Source: Actinomycetota bacterium
GTDB lineage: Bacteria; Actinomycetota; Actinomycetes; S36-B12; UBA5976
NCBI GenBank assembly: GCA_027730605.1
Contig: JAQCGN010000006.1
Span: 1 to 35,680, forward strand
Direction of reading: 5' to 3'
DNA: 35,680 bases
The position numbers and the translations under genes were made by a program. Under the pieces are notes generated by a model, which was not told the origin of the DNA, did not search any database, and was given only the letters and a program-made list of their open reading frames with translations. Below, piece by piece: positions 12,236 through 22,119 of the stretch (positions within the stretch are counted from its first letter, which is position 1; the number at the start of each line of letters is the position of its first letter).

Positions 12236-12282
12236 TTGTGTGACTCAAACAAAATATTTTCAAACAGGAAAGGTTACTTTAA

Positions 12283-13479
12283 ATGAGTGGTCGCTTGTTT
12301 ACTTCTGAATCTGTGACAGAAGGACACCCGGACAAAATTGCGGACCAGATTAGTGACTCAATTCTTGATGACATGCTCAGACAAGACTCTAATAGTCGCG
12401 TTGCCGTTGAAACATTAATAACTACGGGACAAGTTCATGTTGCTGGCGAAGTAACAACATCTGGTTATTCAGATGTTCCTGAAATTATCAGACAAGTTGT
12501 GACACAAATTGGTTATGACAGTTCAATTAAAGGTTTTGATGGAAATTCTTGTGGCGTTTCAGTATCCATTGGTAAGCAGTCACCAGATATTGCTCAAGGT
12601 GTTGATGACGCTCTTGAAGAAAGAACAGGATCCCAAGATCCGCTTGATCGACAAGGTGCCGGAGACCAAGGATTGATGTTTGGTTATGCCTGCACTGACA
12701 CAAAAACATTGATGCCACTTCCAATCTATTTAGCTCACCGTTTAGCAGAAAAACTAACTGAAGTAAGAAAAAATGGAACGATAAAATATTTAAGACCAGA
12801 TGGTAAAACTCAAGTAACAATTGAATATGACAAGGAAAATAGACCAATCCGCCTTGACACCATAGTTGTTTCATCACAACACGAGGCTGATATTAGTTTA
12901 GATAAACAATTATCACCAGATGTTAAGAAGTATGTTGTTGAACCTGTTCTTAAAGATTTAGACGTAAAACTAGACATATCAAATTACAAATTACTTGTGA
13001 ACCCAACTGGAAAATTTGAAATAGGTGGACCAATGGGTGATGCTGGATTAACTGGTAGAAAAATAATTGTTGACACCTATGGTGGCATGAGTAGACATGG
13101 TGGTGGTGCATTTTCTGGTAAAGATCCATCAAAGGTTGATAGATCTGCTGCCTATGCAATGAGATGGGTTGCAAAAAATGTGGTTGCAGCGGGATTAGCA
13201 ACAAGATGTGAGGTGCAAGTTGCTTACGCCATTGGCAAAGCGCAACCGGTGGGAGTTTTTGTTGAAACTTTTGGTACTGGAATCGTGAGTGATGAGAAAA
13301 TTCAACAAGCAATTTTGAAAGTTTTTGACCTTCGTCCTGCAGCAATAATTAGAGATCTTGATTTAAAAAGACCAATCTATCGAAAAACTGCGGCATATGG
13401 ACATTTTGGAAGAGAAGATAAAGACTTTACTTGGGAGAAAACAGATAGAGCAGAAGCACTTAAATCTGCGATATCTTAA
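12283..13479 (+). CDS. metK: S-adenosylmethionine synthetase
   Basis: [32 protein letters not shown] and [19 protein letters not shown] motifs. Confidence 0.98.
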   Translation: MSGRLFTSESVTEGHPDKIADQISDSILDDMLRQDSNSRVAVETLITTGQVHVAGEVTTSGYSDVPEIIRQVVTQIGYDSSIKGFDGNSCGVSVSIGKQSPDIAQGVDDALEERTGSQDPLDRQGAGDQGLMFGYACTDTKTLMPLPIYLAHRLAEKLTEVRKNGTIKYLRPDGKTQVTIEYDKENRPIRLDTIVVSSQHEADISLDKQLSPDVKKYVVEPVLKDLDVKLDISNYKLLVNPTGKFEIGGPMGDAGLTGRKIIVDTYGGMSRHGGGAFSGKDPSKVDRSAAYAMRWVAKNVVAAGLATRCEVQVAYAIGKAQPVGVFVETFGTGIVSDEKIQQAILKVFDLRPAAIIRDLDLKRPIYRKTAAYGHFGREDKDFTWEKTDRAEALKSAIS

Positions 13480-13509
13480 AAATCAAAGCTCAAGGAGTGT
13501 AGGCGCTAT

Positions 13510-15372
13510 ATGTCGCGACACTTAAATATTGCTCGAGTTGTAATTGATAGTCCATTGCCACACCTTGACAGATTATTTGATTATGAGATTCCAGAAGAAC
13601 TTTCCGAAAGTTGTCAGCCTGGAACTAAAGTAAAGGTAAAGTTCTCGAATCGAAATATGGAAGCTTGGGTTGTAGACAGAACCCAACTTACAAGTCATCA
13701 TAAAAAGTTAGCTCCCATATCAAAAGTCATATCAAATTATCCGGTGTTAACACCAGATGTATTAGCTCTGTGCCAAGTCGTGGCTGATCATTTCTTAGGA
13801 AATTTATGTGATGTTTTGAGATTTGCAATACCTCCACGACAAGCAAAAATTGAAAAAAATCATACAGAAATTTTAAAGATCACTAAGAACGAACCAAATG
13901 ATAATTTTAGTTTTTCCTCTATTACTTTCCCCCCAAGATTATCTTTTGAGCAAGAAATTATGCAAAAAATTGAAAATCAAAAAAAAGCAAATAAGCAAAG
14001 TTTGGTTATGTTTCCCAACATAACCTCAGTTGAAGATTTTGTTCAAAAGATTAAGAATAGTAATTCAGATATAAATGTAAGAATCTTAAGTGCCGAACAA
14101 GAAGCAGGAGTTCGATACCAGGCATTTCTAGACATTCTGAGACAAAATATTGATGTTGTAGTAGGAACTAGAAATGCAGTTTTTTCTCCACTTTCAAATC
14201 TTGGGCTCATTGCCATTTGGGATGATGCTGATGAGAATTATTTTTCTCCACAATCTCCTTATTGGAATGCCCGTGAAGTGGCAATAACTAGAGCAAAAAT
14301 ATGTAAATGTGAATTTATTGCTTTTGGAAAATCAGAAAGCATTGCAGTTAACGAACTAATAAACCAAAAACAAATTGATAGAATTTCAATTCAAGATTAT
14401 CAATCCAACAAGTATTGGCCACAAGTTTTAACGTTAGATAATTCAACTTCTGATCCAACTGAACGCGTTAAACGAATACCTAGTAAAGCATGGCAGGTAA
14501 TCAAAGACGGCCTGGAAAATGGAAACGTACTCATTCAAGTTCCAAGACTGGGATATTCGAGCAACCTGCAATGCTCAAATTGCAAGGAAAGTGCACGATG
14601 TGTTGATTGCAATGGACCACTTATTTTGAAACAAAAAAATAGTGCTCCAGAATGTAAGTGGTGTGCAAGAATTGCCAGTAAGTGGAAATGCAAATTCTGT
14701 GATTCTAAAGATTTTAGAATCACTGTAATTGGTCAGACAAAGACAGTTGAAGAGCTAGGTAAATCATTTCCTGGTGTAAAAATCCTAACTTCGGGTGGCA
14801 GTTCGATACTGCGACAAGTTGACACTAATAATTCAATAATCGTGGCAACACCGGGGGCCGAACCAAAAGAAATTACTGGTTACAGTGCCGCAGTTCTACT
14901 TGATGCTTATTTACTACTCGGTGTTCCATCTTTGGCTGCAACTGAGGAATGCTTAAGGAAATGGATCAACTTATTTAGTCTTGTCAAGCCTCAATCTGAA
15001 GGTGGAAAAGTATATATAACTAGTGATTCAACAAATAGAGTTGTGCAATGTTTAATAAAACGAGATCCTAACTGGTTGATAAATAGTGAACGAAAACTAA
15101 GACACGACACAAAACTGCACCCAAGCCTTCAAACCATATCCCTCAAAGGTGATTTAGTTGAGATTTCTCAGTTGAACGAGTTGTTTAAAAGCGATGAGCA
15201 GATTTCGATTCTAGGACCAAGAATTTTTGAGAAAGAAGAACTAGCTCAAATCGTTATAGCCACGCCCAAAGTATCTGACACACTCAATAAAATTCGAGCA
15301 GAAATCATTAAGTTTAGCGCTGCTAGAACCAAACCTGTGCGCGCTCATGTTAATGCTTACGATATCGATTAG
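13510..15372 (+). CDS. priA: PriA-like primosomal protein N', helicase motifs missing (actinobacterial type)
   Basis: N-terminal 3'BD-like region (ARVVIDSPLPHLDRLFDYEIPEEL), zinc cysteines CSNCKESARCVDC...CKWC...CKFC, VATPGAEP; no Walker A. Confidence 0.88.
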   Translation: MSRHLNIARVVIDSPLPHLDRLFDYEIPEELSESCQPGTKVKVKFSNRNMEAWVVDRTQLTSHHKKLAPISKVISNYPVLTPDVLALCQVVADHFLGNLCDVLRFAIPPRQAKIEKNHTEILKITKNEPNDNFSFSSITFPPRLSFEQEIMQKIENQKKANKQSLVMFPNITSVEDFVQKIKNSNSDINVRILSAEQEAGVRYQAFLDILRQNIDVVVGTRNAVFSPLSNLGLIAIWDDADENYFSPQSPYWNAREVAITRAKICKCEFIAFGKSESIAVNELINQKQIDRISIQDYQSNKYWPQVLTLDNSTSDPTERVKRIPSKAWQVIKDGLENGNVLIQVPRLGYSSNLQCSNCKESARCVDCNGPLILKQKNSAPECKWCARIASKWKCKFCDSKDFRITVIGQTKTVEELGKSFPGVKILTSGGSSILRQVDTNNSIIVATPGAEPKEITGYSAAVLLDAYLLLGVPSLAATEECLRKWINLFSLVKPQSEGGKVYITSDSTNRVVQCLIKRDPNWLINSERKLRHDTKLHPSLQTISLKGDLVEISQLNELFKSDEQISILGPRIFEKEELAQIVIATPKVSDTLNKIRAEIIKFSAARTKPVRAHVNAYDID

Positions 15373-15405
15373 TATTTAAGTAATCGCCAAAAAGAAAGAT
15401 TAACT

Positions 15406-15954
15406 ATGAGTGTAAAAAACATAAGGCTTTTTGGTGATCCCGTGTTAACGAAAAAAGCAGATGAAGTCAAAGAATTTGATAAAGAAATCCGCCAACTTGT
15501 CAAAGATTTAACTGAAACGATGCTTGAGGCCCCTGGAGTTGGTTTAGCTGCACCACAAGTTGGAGTTTCTTTAAGAGTTTTTACTTATTGTGTAGAAGAA
15601 GATAGACCAGGTCACTTGATAAATCCTGTGCTTCATCTTTCTGATAACACTCAAGATGGAGATGAGGGCTGTTTATCTGTTCCAGGAATGGCATTTAATA
15701 CACATCGATCTTATGGAGTTATTGCCAGAGGAAAAAATATGTATGGAGAAGACGTCGTGATTGAAGGATCAGAATTATTAGCAAGATGTATTCAACATGA
15801 AACCGATCATCTTGACGGAATCTTATTCGTCGACAGATTAGATACAGAAACACGAAAGATGGCAATGAAAGCAATCAGAGAAGCAGAATGGTTTGGACTC
15901 GATAAACCAGTTGTGAAAATAAGTCCGCACGAAACCTTTGGATTATCGCTCTAA
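15406..15954 (+). CDS. def: Peptide deformylase
   Basis: GVGLAAPQVG, EGCLSVPG and QHETDHLDGILFVD motifs. Confidence 0.97.
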   Translation: MSVKNIRLFGDPVLTKKADEVKEFDKEIRQLVKDLTETMLEAPGVGLAAPQVGVSLRVFTYCVEEDRPGHLINPVLHLSDNTQDGDEGCLSVPGMAFNTHRSYGVIARGKNMYGEDVVIEGSELLARCIQHETDHLDGILFVDRLDTETRKMAMKAIREAEWFGLDKPVVKISPHETFGLSL

Positions 15955-15956
15955 AG

Positions 15957-16880
15957 ATGAAGATATTGTTTTTAGGGACACCACAAAGTGCAGTACGAAT
16001 CTTAGAGACCCTAAACAACTCTGATCACCAAGTTGTAGGAGTCGTAAGCCAACCCGCTCGAAAAAAAGGTAGAGGCCAAGATTTAACTGAATCAGAAGTT
16101 TCAGCTTATGCTAAATCCAATAAGTTACCGATTTTCACTCCTGCGAAAATAACAAAAGAATATTTTGATAAACATTTAGTTGAATTAAAAGCCGATATTG
16201 CAATCGTGGTTGCATTTGGTCAAATTTTGCCCCAGAATATTTTGGATAAAATTAAGTTTGGATGGGTAAATATTCATTTTTCTGTATTGCCTGATTTACG
16301 GGGAGCCGCACCCATACAAAGAGCAATAATGCAGGGAAAGACTGATCTTGGAGTAACAATTTTTAAAATAGATGAAGGCCTTGATACTGGACCAATAATT
16401 AGTCAAATCTTCTATAAAAGAGAATCCTCAACAAACTATCAAAAAACCCTTCATGATTTAACAGAAATCTCTGCAAATTATATTGTTTCAATTCTGAAAA
16501 AATATGAATCAGGGCAACTGAAAACTACAAAACAAACTGGACACTCCAGTACAGCGGCAAAAATTGATGATAAAGAAATGCAAATCAAATGGTCGGATAG
16601 ATCAGAAAACATTATCAACTTAGTAAATGCTGGATCCTATAATCTCTGTGCTTGGACAAATTTAGAACTATCGAAAATAAAAATACTTGAAATTGATAAA
16701 TCTGGCGAGATTGTTGATTTAAAACCAGGTAAAATTTTAGTCAAAAATAAGATGGTTCTTGTAGGTTGTGGTGAGGGTGTGATTGTTTTAAAGCAAATCA
16801 TTCCTGAGGGAAAGAAACAGATGGATGCATTTTCTTGGATCAATGGAATTCAAGATAAATCCATCTTGCAGTTCTCCTAA
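15957..16880 (+). CDS. fmt: Methionyl-tRNA formyltransferase
   Basis: ILFLGTPQSAVRIL, VNIHFSVLPDLRGAAPIQRAI. Confidence 0.96.
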   Translation: MKILFLGTPQSAVRILETLNNSDHQVVGVVSQPARKKGRGQDLTESEVSAYAKSNKLPIFTPAKITKEYFDKHLVELKADIAIVVAFGQILPQNILDKIKFGWVNIHFSVLPDLRGAAPIQRAIMQGKTDLGVTIFKIDEGLDTGPIISQIFYKRESSTNYQKTLHDLTEISANYIVSILKKYESGQLKTTKQTGHSSTAAKIDDKEMQIKWSDRSENIINLVNAGSYNLCAWTNLELSKIKILEIDKSGEIVDLKPGKILVKNKMVLVGCGEGVIVLKQIIPEGKKQMDAFSWINGIQDKSILQFS

Positions 16881-16927
16881 AGTTGATAAAATACCTATGA
16901 CTTGCATTGAAATTACCTAATAGGAAG

Positions 16928-16933
16928 TATTCT
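16928..16933 (+). promoter_or_regulatory. Candidate -10 element TATTCT upstream of rpe
   Basis: TATTCT followed by 6 nt then ATG at 16940; no clear -35; SD-like AGGAAG at 16922-16927 overlaps the region. Confidence 0.35.
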
Positions 16934-16939
16934 TAAGCC

Positions 16940-17608
16940 ATGGAAGTAAAAATTGCGGCGAGTATATTAAATGCTGATATAAATAAACTAGAGGAAGAGA
17001 TTAAATCTGTCAGTGCCTCAGCTGACTGGATTCATGTTGATATCATGGATAACCATTTTGTTCCCAATTTAGGTTTTGGGTTAAATGTTTTAGATAGTTT
17101 GTCGAAAAAAAAGGTCAGACCTTTAGATGCACATCTAATGATCGAAAATCCTGACAAATGGGCACCTCAATATGTTGAAGCTGGCGCAGATTCGGTTACT
17201 TTTCATTATGAGGCGGCTAAGGATTCAGCGAGATTAATAAAGGAATTACACGCAATGAAATCTAGAGTTGGTTTAGCTATCAAACCCAAAACTCCTTTAT
17301 CTGACGTAAAAGAATTTTTAAACGATATAGATGTTTTGTTAGTAATGACTGTTGAACCTGGATTTGGTGGTCAATCTTTTATGGACGATATGTTAGATAA
17401 AGTAAGGCAAGCAAGATCGATCATTAATTCCGAAAAACTTAAATTGTGGGTTCAAGTTGATGGTGGCATTGGATATAAAACTATTAAAGATTCTGCACGG
17501 GCAGGAGCAGATTTCTTAGTTGTGGGTTCTGCAGCGTTTTCTGCAGCAGACCCAAGTTTTGCTATGAAAGAACTTCGAGAACTAGCGATGAAAGGTGCTA
17601 AGTCTTAA
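16940..17608 (+). CDS. rpe: Ribulose-phosphate 3-epimerase
   Basis: IAASILNAD, WIHVDIMDNHFVPNLGFG, VEPGFGGQSF motifs. Confidence 0.97.
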   Translation: MEVKIAASILNADINKLEEEIKSVSASADWIHVDIMDNHFVPNLGFGLNVLDSLSKKKVRPLDAHLMIENPDKWAPQYVEAGADSVTFHYEAAKDSARLIKELHAMKSRVGLAIKPKTPLSDVKEFLNDIDVLLVMTVEPGFGGQSFMDDMLDKVRQARSIINSEKLKLWVQVDGGIGYKTIKDSARAGADFLVVGSAAFSAADPSFAMKELRELAMKGAKS

Positions 17609-17611
17609 AGT

Positions 17612-18616
17612 ATGGCGCATCAATCTGATATTTATTGGCTAAGTGTTGCCGCGGAACAGTCATTGATTCCTATCAGTGTGAAAAAAAATCCTAGAGTAGG
17701 TGCAGTAATTGTAGATAAATCCGGTTTAGCAGTTGCTAAATCATTTCATGAAGGTTATGCAAGTCCTCATGCCGAAAAAGTTGCTCTAGACAAAGCCAGA
17801 GGAAAAGCCAAAGGTGCAACAATGTTTGTAAGTCTTTGCCCATGTAACCATATTGGAAAGAATCCGTCATGTTGCGTTGAAATCATAAATAGAGGTATCA
17901 AGCGTGTGGTTTACTCCCAAGTCGATCCAAATCCGATTGCTCAGGGTGGTGTTGAATTTTTAAAATCAAATGGTGTGGAAGTTAATTTTGTTAAAACACC
18001 AAAGAAATTTGAGAACATAAATAATCGATGGCTAAAATCTTTTGAACTGAACCGACCATTTGTGACAGCTAAAATTGCCATGACCTTAGATGGCAAAATT
18101 GATGATAAGACAAATAAACGCTTCAGAATCACTGGTAAAGATGTTGAATTGGAAGTGCATCAAATAAGAAATGGATGCGACGCAATTATTAGTGGAACAG
18201 GAACTGTTCTATTGGATAACCCTAGGTTGACTGTTAGATACCCGAAAAGACTAAAAAATGCTTATCAACCAATAAGATACATTGTTGGCGATAGAGAAAT
18301 ACCCCAAGATTATTTCATTCATGATAATTCAGCTCCAACAATGTTTACTGGTAAACGTACACCTAGATTAATTTTGGAGGACTTACTTAGACTCGATGTC
18401 AGAACTGTTCTGTTAGAGACTGGCTCGAAATTACTCAAAGATTTTCTCGATCATGACTTAGTGGATGAAATGGTCTTATATGTGGCACCAACCATAATCG
18501 GCCAAGGAAAAGCACTTGTCGAAGAAATTTTGCAGGCGAATTCAAATCGCGAATATAAGATAAGTAGTGTTGGATTAGTAGGTAAAGATCTTCGGATAAA
18601 GGTTTCTTTGCGCTAA
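17612..18616 (+). CDS. ribD: Bifunctional pyrimidine deaminase/reductase RibD (divergent deaminase motif)
   Basis: PHAEK...SLCPCNHIGKNPSCC deaminase zinc ligands; PFVTAKIAMTLDGKI reductase domain; rib operon context. Confidence 0.9.
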   Translation: MAHQSDIYWLSVAAEQSLIPISVKKNPRVGAVIVDKSGLAVAKSFHEGYASPHAEKVALDKARGKAKGATMFVSLCPCNHIGKNPSCCVEIINRGIKRVVYSQVDPNPIAQGGVEFLKSNGVEVNFVKTPKKFENINNRWLKSFELNRPFVTAKIAMTLDGKIDDKTNKRFRITGKDVELEVHQIRNGCDAIISGTGTVLLDNPRLTVRYPKRLKNAYQPIRYIVGDREIPQDYFIHDNSAPTMFTGKRTPRLILEDLLRLDVRTVLLETGSKLLKDFLDHDLVDEMVLYVAPTIIGQGKALVEEILQANSNREYKISSVGLVGKDLRIKVSLR

Positions 18617-18633
18617 AAGGCTAAGTTGGGGTT

Positions 18634-19236
18634 ATGTTCACTGGAATTGTTCAGTCAGTTGGAACTGTGGTACAAGTCCACAAATTGTCAGATAATTCTG
18701 TTCAATTGCAAGTTGATTGTAATGACTTAAATTCAAATTCTAAGATCGGCGACAGCATAGCAATTGCTGGTATTTGTTTGACTGTTGAGAAAGTTAATCA
18801 AGATTCTTTAACTTTCACAGCAATTTCTGAAACGTTAGATAAGACCAAAATAAGTAAAATTATTAAAGGATCATCTGTAAATATTGAGCAATCAGCCAAG
18901 CTGCAGGATTTAGTAGGCGGACATCAAGTTTCAGGACATATTGATACAACAGGTAAAGTTGTAAAAATAGCAAAATCTGATAACTGGTCAGTATTAAGAG
19001 TCGCAATCGATGAAAAATTTGCCAATTTAGTTGTCAGTAAGGGATCTATTTCCATAGATGGAGTTTCTTTAACCATCAGTAACATCATGAATAAGGATGG
19101 TGAGAATTGGGTTGAAGTATCCTTAATCCCAATTACTATGGCTCACACAACTTTAGGTTCTTTAGTAGAGGGAAATCTAGTTAATATCGAATTTGATCTA
19201 GTTGCTAAATATGTCGCACAGAATACAAAAAAATGA
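18634..19236 (+). CDS. ribE: Riboflavin synthase alpha subunit
   Basis: MFTGIVQSVG start, duplicated lumazine-binding domains (GICLTVEKV / GVSLTISNI). Confidence 0.93.
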   Translation: MFTGIVQSVGTVVQVHKLSDNSVQLQVDCNDLNSNSKIGDSIAIAGICLTVEKVNQDSLTFTAISETLDKTKISKIIKGSSVNIEQSAKLQDLVGGHQVSGHIDTTGKVVKIAKSDNWSVLRVAIDEKFANLVVSKGSISIDGVSLTISNIMNKDGENWVEVSLIPITMAHTTLGSLVEGNLVNIEFDLVAKYVAQNTKK

Positions 19237-20471
19237 ACCTCCCAGATATCAGATTTGATTCAATAGAAAGTGCGATTGAAGATTTCAAAAAAGGAAACGC
19301 CTTAGTTGTCGTTGATGACGAGGACAGGGAAAACGAAGGAAATCTCATTATCGCTGGATCTCTTGTCACAGATGATGCTATAAATTTTATGATAAAAAAT
19401 ACGACTGGTGTGATATCTGTTCCAATGCTGACCGAGGACCTTGATCGATTAGAGGTTCATCCCGTAACTATTGCGAAAGAAAATGAGAAAATTATTTCAT
19501 TAGCTGTTTCTGTGAGCGCTTCAAAAGCAAGGGGCTCTAAAAATTCCGCGGGAGATTTATGTACGACAATTAAAGTTTTGGCTGATAGAAATTCTAAGTC
19601 GAAAGATTTAGTTCAGCCCGGCACTGTTTTTCCACTTCGAGCTGCACAAGGTGGGGTATTAAGAAGAGCAGGTCATACAGAAGCCGGGGTTGACTTAGCT
19701 AAATTAGCTGGACTTAATTGTGTTGCAGTTCTTGCTGAATTAATCGAAGAGAATAAATCTATTAGGAAATTTGATTCAAGCTATAAATTTGCAAAAGAAA
19801 ATAATCTAAAGTTTATTTCTATCGCAGATCTTATTGCCTATCGTAGTAAGCACGAAAAACAGGTGGAATTAAAATCACAAAGTGATTTGCCGACTAAATT
19901 TGGAAATTTTAGAGCTTATGGTTATCGCTCACATATTGATGGTATTTCTCACCTGGCATTAACCGTGGGAGAAATAGGTAATGGCGAAGATGTTTTGGTA
20001 AGGGTTCATTCAGAGTGTCTCACTGGTGATGTATTAGGTTCACTTCGCTGTGATTGCGGTGACCAATTGCAGTTAGCTATGAAAACAATTGCCAATCACG
20101 GTCGTGGAATAGTTCTATATGTCCGAGGCCACGAAGGACGAAGTATTGGATTATTGAATAAAATTGCTGCATATGGATTACAAGATGAAGGCATGGACAC
20201 AGTGCAAGCAAATGTCGAATTAGGACTTCCTGCAGATGCTAGAGATTATGGAACAGGCGCACAAATTCTTGTCGATCTTGGTGTGAAAACTATGCGACTT
20301 TTAACAAATAACCCGTCTAAGCGAGCAGGACTTGAAGGATATGGATTAAAAATTGTTGAACGTGTACCGTTGCTGGCACAAGCTAATGAGAAAAACATTG
20401 ACTATTTATCTACAAAAAAGAACAAAATGGGTCATGATCTTCCAAACGAATCGTTGAGGTCTAGTAAATGA
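19233..20471 (+). CDS. ribBA: Bifunctional 3,4-dihydroxy-2-butanone-4-phosphate synthase / GTP cyclohydrolase II (divergent DHBPS half)
   Basis: VVDDEDRENEGNLI and RRAGHTEAGVDLA (DHBPS); VRVHSECLTGDVLGSLRCDCG zinc motif (GCH2). Confidence 0.94.
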   Translation: MNLPDIRFDSIESAIEDFKKGNALVVVDDEDRENEGNLIIAGSLVTDDAINFMIKNTTGVISVPMLTEDLDRLEVHPVTIAKENEKIISLAVSVSASKARGSKNSAGDLCTTIKVLADRNSKSKDLVQPGTVFPLRAAQGGVLRRAGHTEAGVDLAKLAGLNCVAVLAELIEENKSIRKFDSSYKFAKENNLKFISIADLIAYRSKHEKQVELKSQSDLPTKFGNFRAYGYRSHIDGISHLALTVGEIGNGEDVLVRVHSECLTGDVLGSLRCDCGDQLQLAMKTIANHGRGIVLYVRGHEGRSIGLLNKIAAYGLQDEGMDTVQANVELGLPADARDYGTGAQILVDLGVKTMRLLTNNPSKRAGLEGYGLKIVERVPLLAQANEKNIDYLSTKKNKMGHDLPNESLRSSK

Positions 20472-20941
20472 CAAGTCAAAGAATTCCTCAAATCAAGTTG
20501 GAAAAAGTTAAGAAATCATCAAAGATTGCTGTGATCACCGCAATTTGGAATCGTGACTTAACTGAAAAAATGGAAGAGCAATGCCTTAAAACTTTGAAAG
20601 GCTATGGAATCAAGCCAACCTCAATCCAAGTATCTGGATCATTTGAACTAATAGCAGCAGCAAGAAATGCGATTTTAAAAAAATATGATGCGGTTATCGT
20701 TCTTGGAGTTGTGTTACGTGGAGAGACCCCTCATTTTGAATACATCTCTGTGGCTGTAACAAATGGAATTACTCAAATTACTGCTGAGAGTGGAAAACCA
20801 ATAGGTTTTGGTGTTTTGACTTGTGATAACTACGAACAGGCTAAAGCCAGGGCAGGTTTTGAAGGATCAATTGAAAATAAAGGTCAAGAGTGTGCCATTG
20901 CTGTCTTGCTCAGTCTCAGCGAACATAAGAAGTTGGGTTAA
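20468..20941 (+). CDS. ribH: 6,7-dimethyl-8-ribityllumazine synthase
   Basis: SGSFELIAAARNAI, LRGETPHFEYIS, PIGFGVLT motifs. Confidence 0.94.
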   Translation: MTSQRIPQIKLEKVKKSSKIAVITAIWNRDLTEKMEEQCLKTLKGYGIKPTSIQVSGSFELIAAARNAILKKYDAVIVLGVVLRGETPHFEYISVAVTNGITQITAESGKPIGFGVLTCDNYEQAKARAGFEGSIENKGQECAIAVLLSLSEHKKLG

Positions 20942-21000
20942 TAACTTTCTTCGATATTCATTGCGTTATCCTTTATTTATAGATATTGGGAAGAGGAATA

Positions 21001-21264
21001 ATGAAATCATTTGATCAATTATGGATGGAACTTAATACCAAAGCTGCTGCAAATGATGAGACCTCAGCAAGTGTAAAATTAGTTAACCAAGGTGTTCATG
21101 CAGTTGGGAAAAAGGTTGTGGAAGAAGCAAGTGAAGCGTGGATGGCTTGTGAACATGAAGATAAAGACAGAGCAGCAACAGAGATTTCTCAGTTGCTTTA
21201 CCAAACACAATTATTAATGATTGCCTCAAAGGTAAGTCTTGACGATGTATATAAGAAATTGTAA
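21001..21264 (+). CDS. hisE: Phosphoribosyl-ATP pyrophosphatase
   Basis: VGKKVVEEASEAWMA, followed by hisG; ATG 21001 preceded by SD-like GGGAAGAGG. Confidence 0.93.
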   Translation: MKSFDQLWMELNTKAAANDETSASVKLVNQGVHAVGKKVVEEASEAWMACEHEDKDRAATEISQLLYQTQLLMIASKVSLDDVYKKL

Positions 21265-21270
21265 ATAATT

Positions 21271-22119
21271 ATGTTAAAAATTGCGATTCCTAATAAAGGC
21301 CAACTAGCTGATCCCACACAAAAATTATTAAGAGAAGCAGGTTATTTAAGAAGTCATCACCCTCGTGATTTAGTGGTAAGTGACCCAGAAAATGATGTTG
21401 AATTTTTCTTTCTTAGACCACGCGATGTTGCAACATATGTGGGAGAGGGAACCTTAGATTTTGGGATTACCGGAAAAGATTTATTGCTGGATTCCAAATC
21501 TAAAGCCAATTCAATCATGGATTTAGGATTTGGACAGTCAAGTTTTAGAATTGCCATGCCATCAATTAAAGACACAAAAGATATTTCATCGTTAAATAAT
21601 TTGAGAATAGCCACAAGTTATCCAAATATACTTAAAGATTGGTTAACTAAATCAGGCCTCAAGGCAGAAATAGTTGTGTTAGATGGAGCTGTAGAAAATG
21701 CAGTTCGATTAGGTGTTGCTGATGCAGTAGCTGATGTAGTCGATACTGGGACAACTTTGAAGCAGGCAGGTTTAGTGATTCTTGGTGAACCAATCTTACA
21801 AAGTCAAGCCGTGTTGTTAAAAGGAAAAAATACGAAAGACTCAATTGAGACTGATAACTTTATTCGAAGAGTTTCAAGTGTGTTAGTTGCAAGAGAATAC
21901 GTGATGGTAGATTACGACATTGAGCAATTTAAAGTCGAGCAAGCTTCAAAAATAACTCCTGGTATTGAATCACCAACGATTTCTCCTTTGCATGAATCTG
22001 GTTGGGTCGCAGTGCGAGCCATGACAAAAAGAAAAGAAATGCATAAAGTCATGGATGAGCTTTACGCAATTGGGGCAAAGGGAGTAATAGTCACAGAAAT
22101 AATGGCTTGTCGTCTCTAG
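21271..22119 (+). CDS. hisG: ATP phosphoribosyltransferase (long form)
   Basis: IAIPNKGQLADPTQKLLREAGY, VDTGTTLKQAGL motifs; C-terminal regulatory domain. Confidence 0.95.
   Translation: MLKIAIPNKGQLADPTQKLLREAGYLRSHHPRDLVVSDPENDVEFFFLRPRDVATYVGEGTLDFGITGKDLLLDSKSKANSIMDLGFGQSSFRIAMPSIKDTKDISSLNNLRIATSYPNILKDWLTKSGLKAEIVVLDGAVENAVRLGVADAVADVVDTGTTLKQAGLVILGEPILQSQAVLLKGKNTKDSIETDNFIRRVSSVLVAREYVMVDYDIEQFKVEQASKITPGIESPTISPLHESGWVAVRAMTKRKEMHKVMDELYAIGAKGVIVTEIMACRL

Noticed and set aside
12950-13345. 131-aa antisense ORF in metK
   Set aside because: His/Gln/Leu-rich translation typical of reverse-frame artefacts
17600-17640. Possible FMN riboswitch upstream of the rib genes
   Set aside because: Only 3 nt separate rpe and ribD; no room and no RFN-like sequence seen upstream of ribE either
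20823-21014. 63-aa + strand ORF overlapping the ribH end and hisE start
   Set aside because: Out of frame with both conserved genes; no domain; likely chance
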